A DNA stretch of 64,000 nucleotides from Shewanella sp. Choline-02u-19 (GTDB taxonomy: Bacteria > Pseudomonadota > Gammaproteobacteria > Enterobacterales > Shewanellaceae): NCBI RefSeq assembly GCF_002836205.1, contig NZ_PJBE01000013.1:1488001-1552000 (forward strand), written 5' to 3'. The notes below the pieces were generated by a model that made no database searches, was not told where the DNA came from, and worked only from the letters and a program-made list of their open reading frames with translations. This document shows, one piece after another, positions 17,771 through 27,398 of the stretch. The first letter of the stretch is position 1, and the number at the start of each line of letters is the position of its first letter. Both the position numbers and the translations under genes were made by a program.

Positions 17771-19099
17771 TTAAAATTCTGCAAATGGATCGCCACAATT
17801 GAATAAATTATAAGGCAACTCAATTCCGTGTAGTTTCAGCTTGGTGTGGAAGCCTGGAATGACCCCTGTTGCTTCAAACTCGCCTTTGATTTGCCCATCT
17901 TCGTCCAGCCCTTGTCTAGAAAATCTAAAGATTTCCGACATCGTAATAATGTCGCCTTCCATGCCGTTAATCTCTTGAATGCTTGTTATTCTCCTTCTAC
18001 CATCCTCCTGACGCTCAAGCTGTACTACTAAGTCTATCGCTGAAGCTACCTGAGTGCGGATGTTACTCACTGGCATATCGAACCCTGCCATACAAACCAT
18101 ATACTCTAATCGCCCCAGGGCGTCACGAGGACTGTTTGCATGCAGAGTTGTTAAGGAGCCTTCATGGCCTGTATTCATCGCGGTCAACATATCCAAAGCT
18201 TCACCACCACGAACCTCACCAATCACAATTCTATCGGGTCTCATTCTTAAACAGTTCTTAACTAAGTCACGCTGTGAAACTTCCCCTTTACCCTCAATAT
18301 TCTGTGGACGAGTCTCTAACCTTACCGTATGAGGCTGCTGTAGTTGTAATTCGGCTGAATCCTCAATGGTGACAATACGTTCATCGCTTGGAATAAAACC
18401 AGATAACATATTCAGTAAAGTAGTTTTACCACTGCCGGTACCACCTGAAACTAGGATGTTTAGTTTTCCTTTAACCGCACCTTTAAGGAGTTCAATCATC
18501 GACTCAGTAACCGAACCAATATCAATAAGCTGTTTCGCATTAAGCTTATCGACTGCGAATCGTCTAATCGACAATGATGGTCCATCTAAAGCAAGCGGTG
18601 GGATAATGGCGTTCACACGCGATCCATCAGCTAATCGAGCATCTACCATAGGTGAAGATTCATCGATACGTCTCCCTACGCTGGAAACAATCCTATCGAT
18701 GATATTAAGTAGGTGTACATTACTATGAAACTTTATATTTACAGGTTCAAGCTTACCTCTACGTTCTATGTAAACTCGATCAAACGAGTTAACTAAAATA
18801 TCCGAAATAGAGGGGTCAGCCAATAGTGTCTCCAAGGGACCTAGCCCTAACACCTCATCAATAATAAGCTTTATCAAACGTTTTCTGGTGGCTAAATTAA
18901 TTGGTATATGAAATTCATTAAGTAATTGGCTACTAATCTCACTAATCTGCTCTCGAGCTTGATCCTTAGATATCGTCTCAATTAATGATAAGTCCATAAC
19001 ACTCAATAGCTTATCGTATAATTGAACTTTAATATCCTGTTCTTCCTGAGTTAATGGCTGGAAGTCATTAATCCCTTGGGTCTCTTTATTTATTTCCAT
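17771..19099 (-). CDS. tadA: Tad/CpaF-type secretion ATPase
   Basis: About 442 residues of a type II/IV secretion ATPase that powers Flp pilus extension, and in some systems retraction. Walker A is GGTGSGKTT near residue 220. An Asp box (EDSAELQLQQ), a Walker B-like region (RMRPDRIVIGEVRGGEA) and a His box (GHEGSLTTLHAN) follow. I chose the ATG at 19099 because it comes one base after the tadZ stop and has GGGGA upstream. A longer frame would begin at 19180, overlapping tadZ, with an unlikely N-terminus. Confidence 0.94.
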   Translation of the reverse strand: MEINKETQGINDFQPLTQEEQDIKVQLYDKLLSVMDLSLIETISKDQAREQISEISSQLLNEFHIPINLATRKRLIKLIIDEVLGLGPLETLLADPSISDILVNSFDRVYIERRGKLEPVNIKFHSNVHLLNIIDRIVSSVGRRIDESSPMVDARLADGSRVNAIIPPLALDGPSLSIRRFAVDKLNAKQLIDIGSVTESMIELLKGAVKGKLNILVSGGTGSGKTTLLNMLSGFIPSDERIVTIEDSAELQLQQPHTVRLETRPQNIEGKGEVSQRDLVKNCLRMRPDRIVIGEVRGGEALDMLTAMNTGHEGSLTTLHANSPRDALGRLEYMVCMAGFDMPVSNIRTQVASAIDLVVQLERQEDGRRRITSIQEINGMEGDIITMSEIFRFSRQGLDEDGQIKGEFEATGVIPGFHTKLKLHGIELPYNLFNCGDPFAEF

Positions 19100-19100
19100 A

Positions 19101-20333
19101 TCATGTCCCCAATAGTCTTTTCCAAAAACCAGCCTTCTTAGAAGGCTTACTATTAACTTCAGGCATGAAATTATTTGCAATAAGCTTCATGTCTAAAAAC
19201 ATTTGCTGTTTCTTAGCAATTTCAGTAATAGGCTTCCCTAACTCCACACATTCACTAGATAACTTATAATCATTAATAATAGTGAAAACGGATGTAACAC
19301 CAATCGCTTCTTTTATATCAGAGAGCTTAATATTAGAGTTTTTGTCGTATCGATTGACAATAATACTAATTCTTTCGTGTGCAACTCCCATATTTGATGT
19401 CAACTGGAGGATCAAATCCTTTGTTTGACGTAGATGCATAATATTTTGCTGAGTAACAACCAAAATATTAGCATCATTAAGCATATCGCCATTCCAATAT
19501 TCAGGACCACGAGAAAAATCCAATACCACTTGGTTATAGAAGTGCCTACACTTCCAGATCAATTCTTTGTTCCGGCTTAAATCTAAGTCATTATTGGTGT
19601 TTAATAGTTCAAATGGTTTTGACGCCAATAAATTCAAATTCCCCTTAATCACCATGGTGCTTTTCAATGCGACTTCATCTAATTCTTCTAATGAGCCTAA
19701 AACATCACAAAGTGAATACTTTGGCTCAAATCCAAACATGTGCGCCAACGTACCGTGATGGAGATCGGTATCGATTAATGCAACACTGCCTTGTGCTCTT
19801 TGAGACACAACGTCAGCCAAACTGGCTGCGATAAAGCTTGCTCCCGAACCAGCCTTACCATTAATAACGGCTATCACGGGTGCCAAATCAGCTTGTTCAA
19901 TTAATTTTAAAGACACCTTTTCCAGCGAAGAAAACAACTCTTCTTTACTCGCACCAAAAGGGATGAAATCACTCACTTTATATTGAAAGGCTAATCGAAG
20001 GATCTTCTGTGGAGTATCCAGACCAAGTATTATAATGTCAGTATTAAAGTTTGAAGCATAAGTTAAGGCTTTAACCGCTTCGGATTCATCATTTGGTAGA
20101 ACTAATAATATTAGATTAAACTCAACTTGTTCCTTACCAATAAAAGCCTCTAGATATGAGGTTTCACACCATTTAAAGTTATCATATTTAGCGAAATGGT
20201 GAGTCATCCACTCCAAAGGCTCATTTCCATTACTCGCAACTATCGCTTGCACTGGAAATGGTAAAGACATATGCAAGCTTGACTCTGGGTTTTGGCTATT
20301 ATCTGGAACATATAACTCTAGCGGCTTATCCAT
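19101..20333 (-). CDS. tadZ: TadZ/CpaE-type MinD-like localisation protein
   Basis: A 410-residue protein with an N-terminal receiver-like domain (about 30-145) and a ParA/MinD-type ATPase domain (about 155-385). TadZ proteins mark the polar or subcellular site where the Tad machine assembles. The Walker A loop reads NGKAGSGASF: the MinD signature lysine is kept but the P-loop lysine is replaced by alanine. Atypical Walker A boxes are known in this family, so ATP may be bound without normal hydrolysis. It immediately precedes tadA. Confidence 0.85.
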   Translation of the reverse strand: MDKPLELYVPDNSQNPESSLHMSLPFPVQAIVASNGNEPLEWMTHHFAKYDNFKWCETSYLEAFIGKEQVEFNLILLVLPNDESEAVKALTYASNFNTDIIILGLDTPQKILRLAFQYKVSDFIPFGASKEELFSSLEKVSLKLIEQADLAPVIAVINGKAGSGASFIAASLADVVSQRAQGSVALIDTDLHHGTLAHMFGFEPKYSLCDVLGSLEELDEVALKSTMVIKGNLNLLASKPFELLNTNNDLDLSRNKELIWKCRHFYNQVVLDFSRGPEYWNGDMLNDANILVVTQQNIMHLRQTKDLILQLTSNMGVAHERISIIVNRYDKNSNIKLSDIKEAIGVTSVFTIINDYKLSSECVELGKPITEIAKKQQMFLDMKLIANNFMPEVNSKPSKKAGFWKRLLGT

Positions 20334-20427
20334 TTCGCTCCCTATCCCATAAGTTTAATACCACTACATTCACTATAGTCATAAATCCCTAATTCATTTA
20401 AATATTTACCGATTAATTTAAGAAAAG

Positions 20428-20877
20428 TTAGCTACAGTCGGATGTACCGCCTTTAAAAACGCCTAAGCTTTCTCTTGGTAAAGTTGCTGAAAAAGTGGGG
20501 GAATTAAGTGTACGTGATAGGCCTGGAATCAGAAATTGGTGTTTATAACCTGTAATTTCAGCTCTAACTAGCCGAATGAGACCGTGATCACTGACTAAAT
20601 CTTCTATAAGGGTGCCATCCAATTTTAGATAACTAATCGTTAGATTATCATTGGACAAGTTAGGGACTAAGTCAGCACCATTAAAAAGCGCTTGGGAACG
20701 AATATCAGTACTCAGCTGGCAAACTACAGCTATTCTCGCAGCACGTCGCGCAGCTTCATGTAAAACACTATAGGTATACAACAACCGACCTACTTCTATA
20801 GCAGAAAACAGCACTAAGAAAAATACACTCGCGACAATAGAAAACTCAATAGCATAAACTCCTTTAATATGCTTCAT
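20428..20877 (-). CDS. TadE/TadF-like minor pseudopilin
   Basis: A 149-residue protein with a TadE-type N-terminus: basic start, AIEFS processing region, then one hydrophobic helix (about 10-32) followed by EVGRLLYTYSVLHEAARRAAR. TadE and TadF are processed by TadV and act as minor pseudopilins for Flp pilus assembly. Start and stop overlap the upstream TadE-like gene by four bases. I cannot tell TadE from TadF by sequence alone. Confidence 0.8.
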   Translation of the reverse strand: MKHIKGVYAIEFSIVASVFFLVLFSAIEVGRLLYTYSVLHEAARRAARIAVVCQLSTDIRSQALFNGADLVPNLSNDNLTISYLKLDGTLIEDLVSDHGLIRLVRAEITGYKHQFLIPGLSRTLNSPTFSATLPRESLGVFKGGTSDCS

Positions 20878-21353
20878 ATTGCCCTCACTGCATAGGTTGA
20901 ATTCATGCTAAAGCTCAGGTCTATGCCCTCCCCCGAGCCAAATCCAGACATTTTATCGAAGAAAATAGGCGTCCAATCATAATCGACTGAAATAACCATA
21001 ATACCGCTATCAATGGGAAATTCTGAAATTGAAATATCAGTGATACTAATACCAGATAATTGTGTGGTTGCTCCGGAACTGGCACCATATATAAGTATAT
21101 TTGTAGTTTCGGAGATACAGCCATTACAATATGCGTCGATTAAATCTGAGGGTACACCGTTCCCGGTAGTGATTATGGTTTGGGACAAATGACGGCCAGC
21201 ATCGCGTATCATTCTTGTTAACTGACTGTATTGATAAAGCGCTCGTCCTAGTTCGGCTGTAAAAAATATTAATACCAAAAACAAAGGCAGAATAATCGTA
21301 AATTCGATTGCCGCTATTCCCCTTTGTTTTTTATACAATAATTGGTTCTTCAT
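20874..21353 (-). CDS. TadE/TadF-like minor pseudopilin
   Basis: A 159-residue second TadE-family protein: KKQRGIAAIEFTIILPLFLVLIF, then ELGRALYQYSQLTRMIRDAGRHLS. The RGxAAIEF pattern is the usual TadV-processed site with the conserved Glu. It lies between the tadG-like gene (10-bp gap) and the other TadE-like gene (4-bp overlap), so the three form one unit of minor components. Confidence 0.82.
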   Translation of the reverse strand: MKNQLLYKKQRGIAAIEFTIILPLFLVLIFFTAELGRALYQYSQLTRMIRDAGRHLSQTIITTGNGVPSDLIDAYCNGCISETTNILIYGASSGATTQLSGISITDISISEFPIDSGIMVISVDYDWTPIFFDKMSGFGSGEGIDLSFSMNSTYAVRAI

Positions 21354-21363
21354 TGTGTTTCAC

Positions 21364-22707
21364 CTAAGAGTCTGGACTGTCAGGGTCCCAATACAGGACA
21401 ATCGTTGAGCTATCACCTACATAATCGGGATCTAAAGAAGCTTGGCCTGAATTTGAACAGGTCTTTAAAAACTCACCTACAATATATGAATCCTGACCGG
21501 TCTTACCCACCTTTTGCGTTAAGAAGAAGCAAGCTGTACCTAAAATGCTAACATCGTAAGTTCCGCCTGCATCCGGATCGCAAATTCCCACAATAACTTC
21601 GAGTTCCCTACGTAACGCTATAGCGTTTTCATCATCCGTCGTTGCGCAAGCTACTGGAGTCTCAGAATGATTGGCGGCGTCGTAATCAGTCCATCGATAC
21701 GCACCCGCTATTGAGGTAGGATCGATAGCGGTTTGCATAACGGGTTTGCCCTTGTCATCAAACATCAGGTTTCCGCCATCATCGACAGCTTGAACTTCTT
21801 CGATAGTTACCGGTGTGCCCTCACATATATTAAAATCGCGCGGATTGTCTTCATTATTTGTTCCTGCCTGGCCCCAATCCGCAAACCGAGTATTCATTCC
21901 TTGAGCGGCTGGCCCAACTTTGTTTCCTGGTAGGGTTGTAGCCACAGTGCCTTTACTGACACATTGGTCTGGAGAATAATTGCCAGAAAAAGCGTCTCTT
22001 AAATCACTCCCGCCACTATCGCCATCTAGGCTAATCAACTGAAAGTTACCCGAGCCATTTGTACTTGGCTGATTAGCCCCTCGTTTCATCAAGTGCAACC
22101 CATCCGCTAATCCGTAATTGGTTTCAGCTGTTGAGCCGACTTTGCCACAAACCAGGAGTGGTAATACTTTGTTTACACAAGCGAGGTCTTGGCTACGTCC
22201 AGCGACAGCAGAGGCTCTTATTACTTTGTTAAAATCAAGAATGTCGGCAAGAAAGTTTGATAAAGAAACATCTTCAACTTTAACCCGAACATACCTAGTG
22301 CCTTCAGTAAGAACAGGGTTGAAAGGGTCTGGTAACTCAGAAAATTCGATTTTTAAACGGGGGGTTACCTGCGTGCTATTATAATCAGGACTCGACAAAG
22401 ACACCGAGCTGTTCAGTTCACCATTTTCGTTAAACGATAAATTCTGCAGCAAGATTGAGTAGGCAGCTTGCCTTGCTTCAAACAATGTCGCCCCCTCTTG
22501 TAACTCTTTTGCTGCATTCAACGCCGCAGCATCGACTGCATTTTGTAAACGGCCTTTACTTAGTAGCATATGGCCACCATCCAGCGCTAAGGCCGACATA
22601 GCAACAATTGCAAAAATACCAAGGGTAAACATCACCAAAATCGCACCGGACTGTCGATGTAATGAAGTTCCACCTTTGTTTGTGTATCCACTATTTAATA
22701 ACATCAT
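21364..22707 (-). CDS. tadG: TadG-like pilus assembly protein
   Basis: A 447-residue protein with a TadE/G-like N-terminal membrane segment (SGAILVMFTLGIFAIVAMSALAL, about 20-43; Tad domain) followed by DGGHMLLSKGRLQNAVDAAALNAAKEL, the classical TadG start. The remainder should be a periplasmic domain. Several cysteines (for example CVNKVLPLLVC and CATTDD) suggest disulfides. Putative role: envelope-spanning component of the Flp pilus machine. Confidence 0.8.
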   Translation of the reverse strand: MMLLNSGYTNKGGTSLHRQSGAILVMFTLGIFAIVAMSALALDGGHMLLSKGRLQNAVDAAALNAAKELQEGATLFEARQAAYSILLQNLSFNENGELNSSVSLSSPDYNSTQVTPRLKIEFSELPDPFNPVLTEGTRYVRVKVEDVSLSNFLADILDFNKVIRASAVAGRSQDLACVNKVLPLLVCGKVGSTAETNYGLADGLHLMKRGANQPSTNGSGNFQLISLDGDSGGSDLRDAFSGNYSPDQCVSKGTVATTLPGNKVGPAAQGMNTRFADWGQAGTNNEDNPRDFNICEGTPVTIEEVQAVDDGGNLMFDDKGKPVMQTAIDPTSIAGAYRWTDYDAANHSETPVACATTDDENAIALRRELEVIVGICDPDAGGTYDVSILGTACFFLTQKVGKTGQDSYIVGEFLKTCSNSGQASLDPDYVGDSSTIVLYWDPDSPDS

Positions 22708-22724
22708 GGCCTTTCACCTCTGAC

Positions 22725-23042
22725 CTAATTACTGCTTGAACCCGAGCCGGAGCTACCTGAACTACTTGCTTTGGTCGACCCCATATTCTTAGATGATTGC
22801 GGTTTAACGCTACTATCTCGGTATGCTTGCATGACCTTTTCACCATAAGTGCCATCAAGACTAAGTATAGTTCCATCATTACGTTCTGGGGCTTCAACAT
22901 CGAGTATTTGAACTTGTTTTATTTGATAGTAACTTTCACCCATTGGAAAATCATTAATTTGGGTACAGCCATTAAGGGAAAATACTGTAAGACAGCTCAC
23001 CAACGAGATACACCATTTTTCTCTAATTCTTAATAAATTCAT
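22725..23042 (-). CDS. small Tad-locus lipoprotein
   Basis: A 105-residue protein with a type II signal peptide: basic start, hydrophobic core, lipobox SLNGC with Cys26. The C-terminal 25 residues are a low-complexity Ser/Gly tail. It sits between the secretin gene and tadG, the place of rcpB or pilotin-like lipoproteins in other Tad loci. No domain is recognised; an outer-membrane secretin helper is only an inference from position. Confidence 0.65.
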   Translation of the reverse strand: MNLLRIREKWCISLVSCLTVFSLNGCTQINDFPMGESYYQIKQVQILDVEAPERNDGTILSLDGTYGEKVMQAYRDSSVKPQSSKNMGSTKASSSGSSGSGSSSN

Positions 23043-23087
23043 TATGCTATCTCCATAACTCTAAATTACCGCTCTATCTCTATTGAC

Positions 23088-24524
23088 TTAAAGTGAATGA
23101 CCATACTTCTGTTGAGTTCCTGTATCGTCAATATTAGTATCGGATCTGGCAGGCTCATAAGGTGTTTCACCGTCATTTTCAGACTTTTCTTTATGAGATA
23201 GCTTTCCTAATAGGTAGAATTCAACATCAGATGGCAACACAAATCCGTCAGTAGGTAGAGAAATATCTTTGCGATTAAAGGGACGAACAAGCCTAGGCGT
23301 CACTAGGATCACCAATTCACTTTGCCCATTCTGAAAGCTCTTGCTGGTGAATAGTTGTCCTAAAACAGGGATGTCTCCTATCCCTGGCAATTTATCTATA
23401 TTTTCTCTTAGAGTGTCGCTGATTAACCCGCTTATCGCGATAGTTTGTCCATCTGCGAGTTCCACTGTTGTCGCCGTACTTCGTTTTACTAAAGACGGGA
23501 CAATCAATGATGTGGACGTATTACCCGATATTGAAAAGCCATTTGCAGTACTAATTTCACTTACAACAACATTTAAATTTAAGTTAATTTGTCCTGAATC
23601 GAGCACTGTTGGCACAAATTTAACCCCAACACCGTAATCTCGATACTCAATGGTTGTGTTACCGTTCTCACCTGGCACCGGAATAGGGAATTCCCCACCA
23701 GAAAGGAACTCTGCAGATTGACCGCTCATGGCAGTAACATTGGGTTCTGCTAACACTTTTGCCAACCCATTTTGTTTCGCGACGTCTAGCGCAAAATTCA
23801 TCAATAGATCACCATTAACGTATTGTGCAAACAAACCTTTTCCATCTACACCACCAATGCTTCCAGGATTAAAACCACCACCGCCGCCGATAACACCTCC
23901 AGAAAGATTATCACCTTGATTAAAAATAAAGAATTTGGAATCAAATTGACGCGCTACATTGCGCTGCACTTCCGCAACCACGACTTCCAACATGACTTGG
24001 TGGTCTCCCCCAATGGTCATCATATTTAAAACCCTGCTTGGTGCAGTACCGCCGGCAGCGGCTTCAGCGTATCCTTGGGCGAGCTCAACAGCTGTATTCA
24101 TTTTTTGTAGGTTAGATGCTTGGCCACTGAGAAGTAACTGTCCTTGAGATGTTTGAACGCCCAATTTTTCAGATGGAAGGAACTGGTGTAATCGTGTCTT
24201 TAACCCATTTAAATCATGAGTAACTTCAATATCCATAATGCTGGACAGTACTTCATTTTTGTCCCAAATCATTATATTAGTACTACCCAACTGCTTGCCT
24301 AATATATAAAGTTCATTATTTGGTAAGAGTTTAATATCTGCAATACTAGGGTTTCCTACTGATACGCGATGTACAGGTTGATTTAACATCAATACCTTAG
24401 ACTTGAAAATTGGAATCTGTTTAATATCATTTCTAACACCTGCAGTAGGACCTCCAGCTTGTGCAACTGACGTAATTAACATAGCTAACAAACAGACGAT
24501 TGAACAATGACGAAAAAATGACAT
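23088..24524 (-). CDS. rcpA: Tad/CpaC-type outer-membrane secretin
   Basis: A 478-residue secretin forming the outer-membrane channel of the Flp pilus. A Sec signal peptide ends near AQA (about residue 23). An N-terminal pilus-formation domain (VGNPSIADIKLLPNNELYI) and a BON-like region follow. The C-terminal secretin domain has the typical AEPNVTAMSGQSAEFLSGGE and LIVPSLVKRSTATTVEL stretches. A glycine-rich loop at about 205-225 is notable. It is read after rcpC and before the small lipoprotein. Confidence 0.92.
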   Translation of the reverse strand: MSFFRHCSIVCLLAMLITSVAQAGGPTAGVRNDIKQIPIFKSKVLMLNQPVHRVSVGNPSIADIKLLPNNELYILGKQLGSTNIMIWDKNEVLSSIMDIEVTHDLNGLKTRLHQFLPSEKLGVQTSQGQLLLSGQASNLQKMNTAVELAQGYAEAAAGGTAPSRVLNMMTIGGDHQVMLEVVVAEVQRNVARQFDSKFFIFNQGDNLSGGVIGGGGGFNPGSIGGVDGKGLFAQYVNGDLLMNFALDVAKQNGLAKVLAEPNVTAMSGQSAEFLSGGEFPIPVPGENGNTTIEYRDYGVGVKFVPTVLDSGQINLNLNVVVSEISTANGFSISGNTSTSLIVPSLVKRSTATTVELADGQTIAISGLISDTLRENIDKLPGIGDIPVLGQLFTSKSFQNGQSELVILVTPRLVRPFNRKDISLPTDGFVLPSDVEFYLLGKLSHKEKSENDGETPYEPARSDTNIDDTGTQQKYGHSL

Positions 24525-24570
24525 GTTACTCTCCTTAAAACACGATACTTAACGCTTGTGTCATTAACTG

Positions 24571-25374
24571 TTAATTATTGACTTTAATCTCTTGCTCTTT
24601 CATTCCTTTAAGCAAAATTACTTTTTGTTTACTTCTATTAGAGACGCTAGCCACTTGCTTAATTTCAACTGGTTGAGCACTTTCAGTGTTAACTTCTGCA
24701 GTTTCGTCTATGGTTGCTAATTCAATGACAGCCGTATCATTTGGGTTTCGCAGTGCTAGCTGTAATGAACCTCTACTCTTAGCAATCATCAGCACTTCTG
24801 CTTGCTCTAAGCTTAACTCCAGTGTTACAGCTCGGACCACAACGGGTTTATTTTCATCATTTGAAGCTCTTTGATCAATCGCGAGAATCTTTACATTAGA
24901 AAGTACAACGTCAGTTTTCAAACCATTTGATTTAAAAATATTAATAATATCGACTCTATTTCCAGGAAGTAGAAAACCTGCGACACCAACTACATCGTTC
25001 ACCCTAATAGTTACCGCCCGCATTGTGGGTGTGATTAAACTGGCTAAAGTACTCCCTTCCCCTTTAACCGTTAACCTTTCTTTCCTCAACACTTCTCCAG
25101 CATATAACCGTTGTTTAACGACTTTACCTTCAGCATCTTTAATATCCTGTATTGCTCCCTTAGGAATAAATGCTTCTGGTACCGATGTTAATGCTAGGTG
25201 CTTACGCTCTAATATCGCGCCTAAAGGCACTTGAACTGCCATTGTAATGACATTGCCTGTTTTTCCTGAAACCTCAATTTGACTGTTACTTTTAAGCCAG
25301 TTTTGAGCGAGATAAACAGCAGTAACGCCAAACACGAGTGATAAAATGACAAATAAGAGAGTTTTGTTATTCAT
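24571..25374 (-). CDS. rcpC: RcpC/CpaB-type Flp pilus assembly protein
   Basis: A 267-residue protein with an N-terminal membrane anchor (about 5-25), an SAF domain (about 45-110: VQVPLGAILERKHLAL) and the CpaB pattern VTIRVNDVVGVAGFLLPGNRVDI. RcpC/CpaB proteins are periplasmic, inner-membrane-anchored partners of the secretin. It is the gene before rcpA in the operon. Confidence 0.9.
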   Translation of the reverse strand: MNNKTLLFVILSLVFGVTAVYLAQNWLKSNSQIEVSGKTGNVITMAVQVPLGAILERKHLALTSVPEAFIPKGAIQDIKDAEGKVVKQRLYAGEVLRKERLTVKGEGSTLASLITPTMRAVTIRVNDVVGVAGFLLPGNRVDIINIFKSNGLKTDVVLSNVKILAIDQRASNDENKPVVVRAVTLELSLEQAEVLMIAKSRGSLQLALRNPNDTAVIELATIDETAEVNTESAQPVEIKQVASVSNRSKQKVILLKGMKEQEIKVNN

Positions 25375-25423
25375 TTGTCGCTCCTAAAAGATAAAATTAA
25401 ATTTGAATTTGAATGTTATACAT

Positions 25424-26746
25424 TTAGACAAAATAAATGGACCATGCCGAATCTACCAATGAAGGCGTTATGACGGGCTCAAATTCCATAAAGCTAATTT
25501 GATCTGACATAATCCCTAACAAATCTCTCGGATAACAAGGGATAAGGGGCTTTTCATATCGCTTATGAAGTTCATTTAAAAGGTATTGAAATACATCTTC
25601 CGTACAGCTCAGGTTCAAATCTGCACAGACCTGAAACCAAATTTTTCTATATAACTTTTCATCTAGTGCATCAAAATGAATTTTGTATCCAAGTCGTCTA
25701 AGAAAAGCTTCATCAACCAACTCTTTCGGATTAAGGTTAGTTGAGAAAAGTAAAATAAGCTCAAAAGGAATTTCAAAGTGCTCACCAGACTGTAAACTTA
25801 AGAAATCTCTACGTTCTTCCATAGGGATAATCCAGCGATTAAAGAGCTGTTTCGCACTAATTTTCTGCCTACCAAGATCGTCTAGCAATAAAATACCATT
25901 GTTGGCCTTTAGCTGGAGTGGCGCCATATACGTACGACTATGACTATCAAACTGAACCTCCAACATCTCAGAAGTTAACTCACCTCCGGTTATTCTCAGT
26001 GGTCGTTTACACCTCAGCCATCTTGGATCATGTCCTTTAGCCAAATGTAGACTACTAACATGTCCTTCGTTATTCACTTGATGATGAAGTTCTGGATCAA
26101 ACACCTGTATAATTTCATTACCAATTGCTAAAGCATATGGGATAAGGACATTGTCACCTATCGCCAAATTTAAGTGGCGGCATAAATAACTCTTACCAGT
26201 ACCAGGAGGTCCATAGATAAGTACAGGTCTACTTGAGTTCATAGCAGGCCCAATTTTAAAAAGGAGATCTTTTGGCAATACCAACGAAGACAAGCTTTTT
26301 TCTAACATTTCAAAAGTAATTGGATTAGCCCTGCTAGATTGTTTTCTGCAAACATCTCCATATTGTTTCAAAGGAACTGGTGCGAGTCCCAGATAGCCAT
26401 TTCTAGATAAAGCCTGCTTCGCATGGAGTTCTCCTCCTGCACTAAGCGAATAACGCATCTGTCCATCATTTGTCGTTTGCCTATTTTCAACCCAAGCGAG
26501 TGCCTTTGCTGAGTCGAGTAAATGCTGGATAATTCCGCCAGTAACACCAATTAAACTCACCATTTGTTCTTTTGTAAGCACACCGCCTGCTAAAAAATGC
26601 TTCAAAAGCAAATCTAGCAATAATGACTCAGAAAGACCGGTATCCTCTAGTGTTGTAGGCCTTGGTGCCAATCTAGTGGCGGCGTCCGTTAATTCTGAAG
26701 CATCAGTATTAACCAAATTAGGGTATCTTTGTTCTTTAAGTTCCAT
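25424..26746 (-). CDS. Tad-locus AAA ATPase with winged-helix-like N-terminus
   Basis: A 440-residue protein with Walker A YGPPGTGKS (178-186), Walker B ILLLDD (285-290), a sensor-1-like LLFSTNLNP and an arginine-rich second region, typical of AAA+ ATPases of the MoxR/Lon-like sort. Residues about 45-110 resemble a winged helix followed by a short linker. It is not one of the standard Tad proteins, yet it lies in the operon between tadV and rcpC in the same direction. It could remodel a pilus component or the ATPase complex, or act in regulation. Its exact function is unknown. Confidence 0.7.
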   Translation of the reverse strand: MELKEQRYPNLVNTDASELTDAATRLAPRPTTLEDTGLSESLLLDLLLKHFLAGGVLTKEQMVSLIGVTGGIIQHLLDSAKALAWVENRQTTNDGQMRYSLSAGGELHAKQALSRNGYLGLAPVPLKQYGDVCRKQSSRANPITFEMLEKSLSSLVLPKDLLFKIGPAMNSSRPVLIYGPPGTGKSYLCRHLNLAIGDNVLIPYALAIGNEIIQVFDPELHHQVNNEGHVSSLHLAKGHDPRWLRCKRPLRITGGELTSEMLEVQFDSHSRTYMAPLQLKANNGILLLDDLGRQKISAKQLFNRWIIPMEERRDFLSLQSGEHFEIPFELILLFSTNLNPKELVDEAFLRRLGYKIHFDALDEKLYRKIWFQVCADLNLSCTEDVFQYLLNELHKRYEKPLIPCYPRDLLGIMSDQISFMEFEPVITPSLVDSAWSIYFV

Positions 26747-26760
26747 GACTGAAACCCCTA

Positions 26761-27324
26761 TTAAGATATATAATGGCTAAAAGAAGAATATAAACCGTAT
26801 ATATGCGGATCCGCACTACATGCCCATATCCAACCTAAAGCCAATGCTGGAGCATAGGGGACCTTTTGCCCAGCGGCTTCATCACCGTCAGGTTTAAAGT
26901 ATGTTCTTAAATAAAAGCAGTACCAATATCTTCTAACTGTTTTTAATAACCCTGATAAACCTGTCTTCCAAAGAACCAACAATATACTCGTAAACGCACC
27001 CGCAAAAAGTGCATATACAATACTAGAGACAAGAAGACTAGGCCCTATTAGGGCACCAATGCCCATCATTAACTTAATATCTCCAGCACCTAATACTCGC
27101 ATTAAAAATGTTGGGAAAAGTATAATAAAAGCTAGAGAAAAACCAACAAAAGATAACAGTAGCCCATTAAAGTGGGCAAAATAGCTATTAACTACAAAAC
27201 CACAAAATATAGCCATCAAGCATAATTTATTAGGTATTTTCTCTTTCAACAAGTCTATTGAAATAGCCATTATGAAAAATACGCTAGTTAAAACAACCTG
27301 CACTATTATTTGAATATCATTCAT
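26761..27324 (-). CDS. tadV: Tad prepilin peptidase TadV
   Basis: A 187-residue polytopic membrane protease of the A24 family that cleaves Flp and the TadE/F-like pseudopilins. The catalytic aspartates lie in the first cytoplasmic loop (SIDLLKEKIPNKL) and in the conserved GAGDIKLMMGIGA motif (the GxGD Asp). It lacks the large methylase domain of PilD, as TadV proteins do. A 75-bp gap holding a hairpin separates it from flp. Confidence 0.88.
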   Translation of the reverse strand: MNDIQIIVQVVLTSVFFIMAISIDLLKEKIPNKLCLMAIFCGFVVNSYFAHFNGLLLSFVGFSLAFIILFPTFLMRVLGAGDIKLMMGIGALIGPSLLVSSIVYALFAGAFTSILLVLWKTGLSGLLKTVRRYWYCFYLRTYFKPDGDEAAGQKVPYAPALALGWIWACSADPHIYGLYSSFSHYIS

Positions 27325-27356
27325 AATAACCTGTTAAAAAATAAACCTCTGATTAA

Positions 27357-27378
27357 AGCTCACGCTTTACCGTGAGCT
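27357..27378 (-). terminator. attenuator-like hairpin between flp and tadV
   Basis: Perfect 8-bp arms AGCTCACG and CGTGAGCT around a 6-base loop. On the minus strand the stem is followed by TTTAATC. Such a weak terminator would make flp transcript more abundant than the downstream tad genes, as is common for pilin genes. Confidence 0.6.
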
Positions 27379-27398
27379 ATCTTTACACCTTACTCTAA

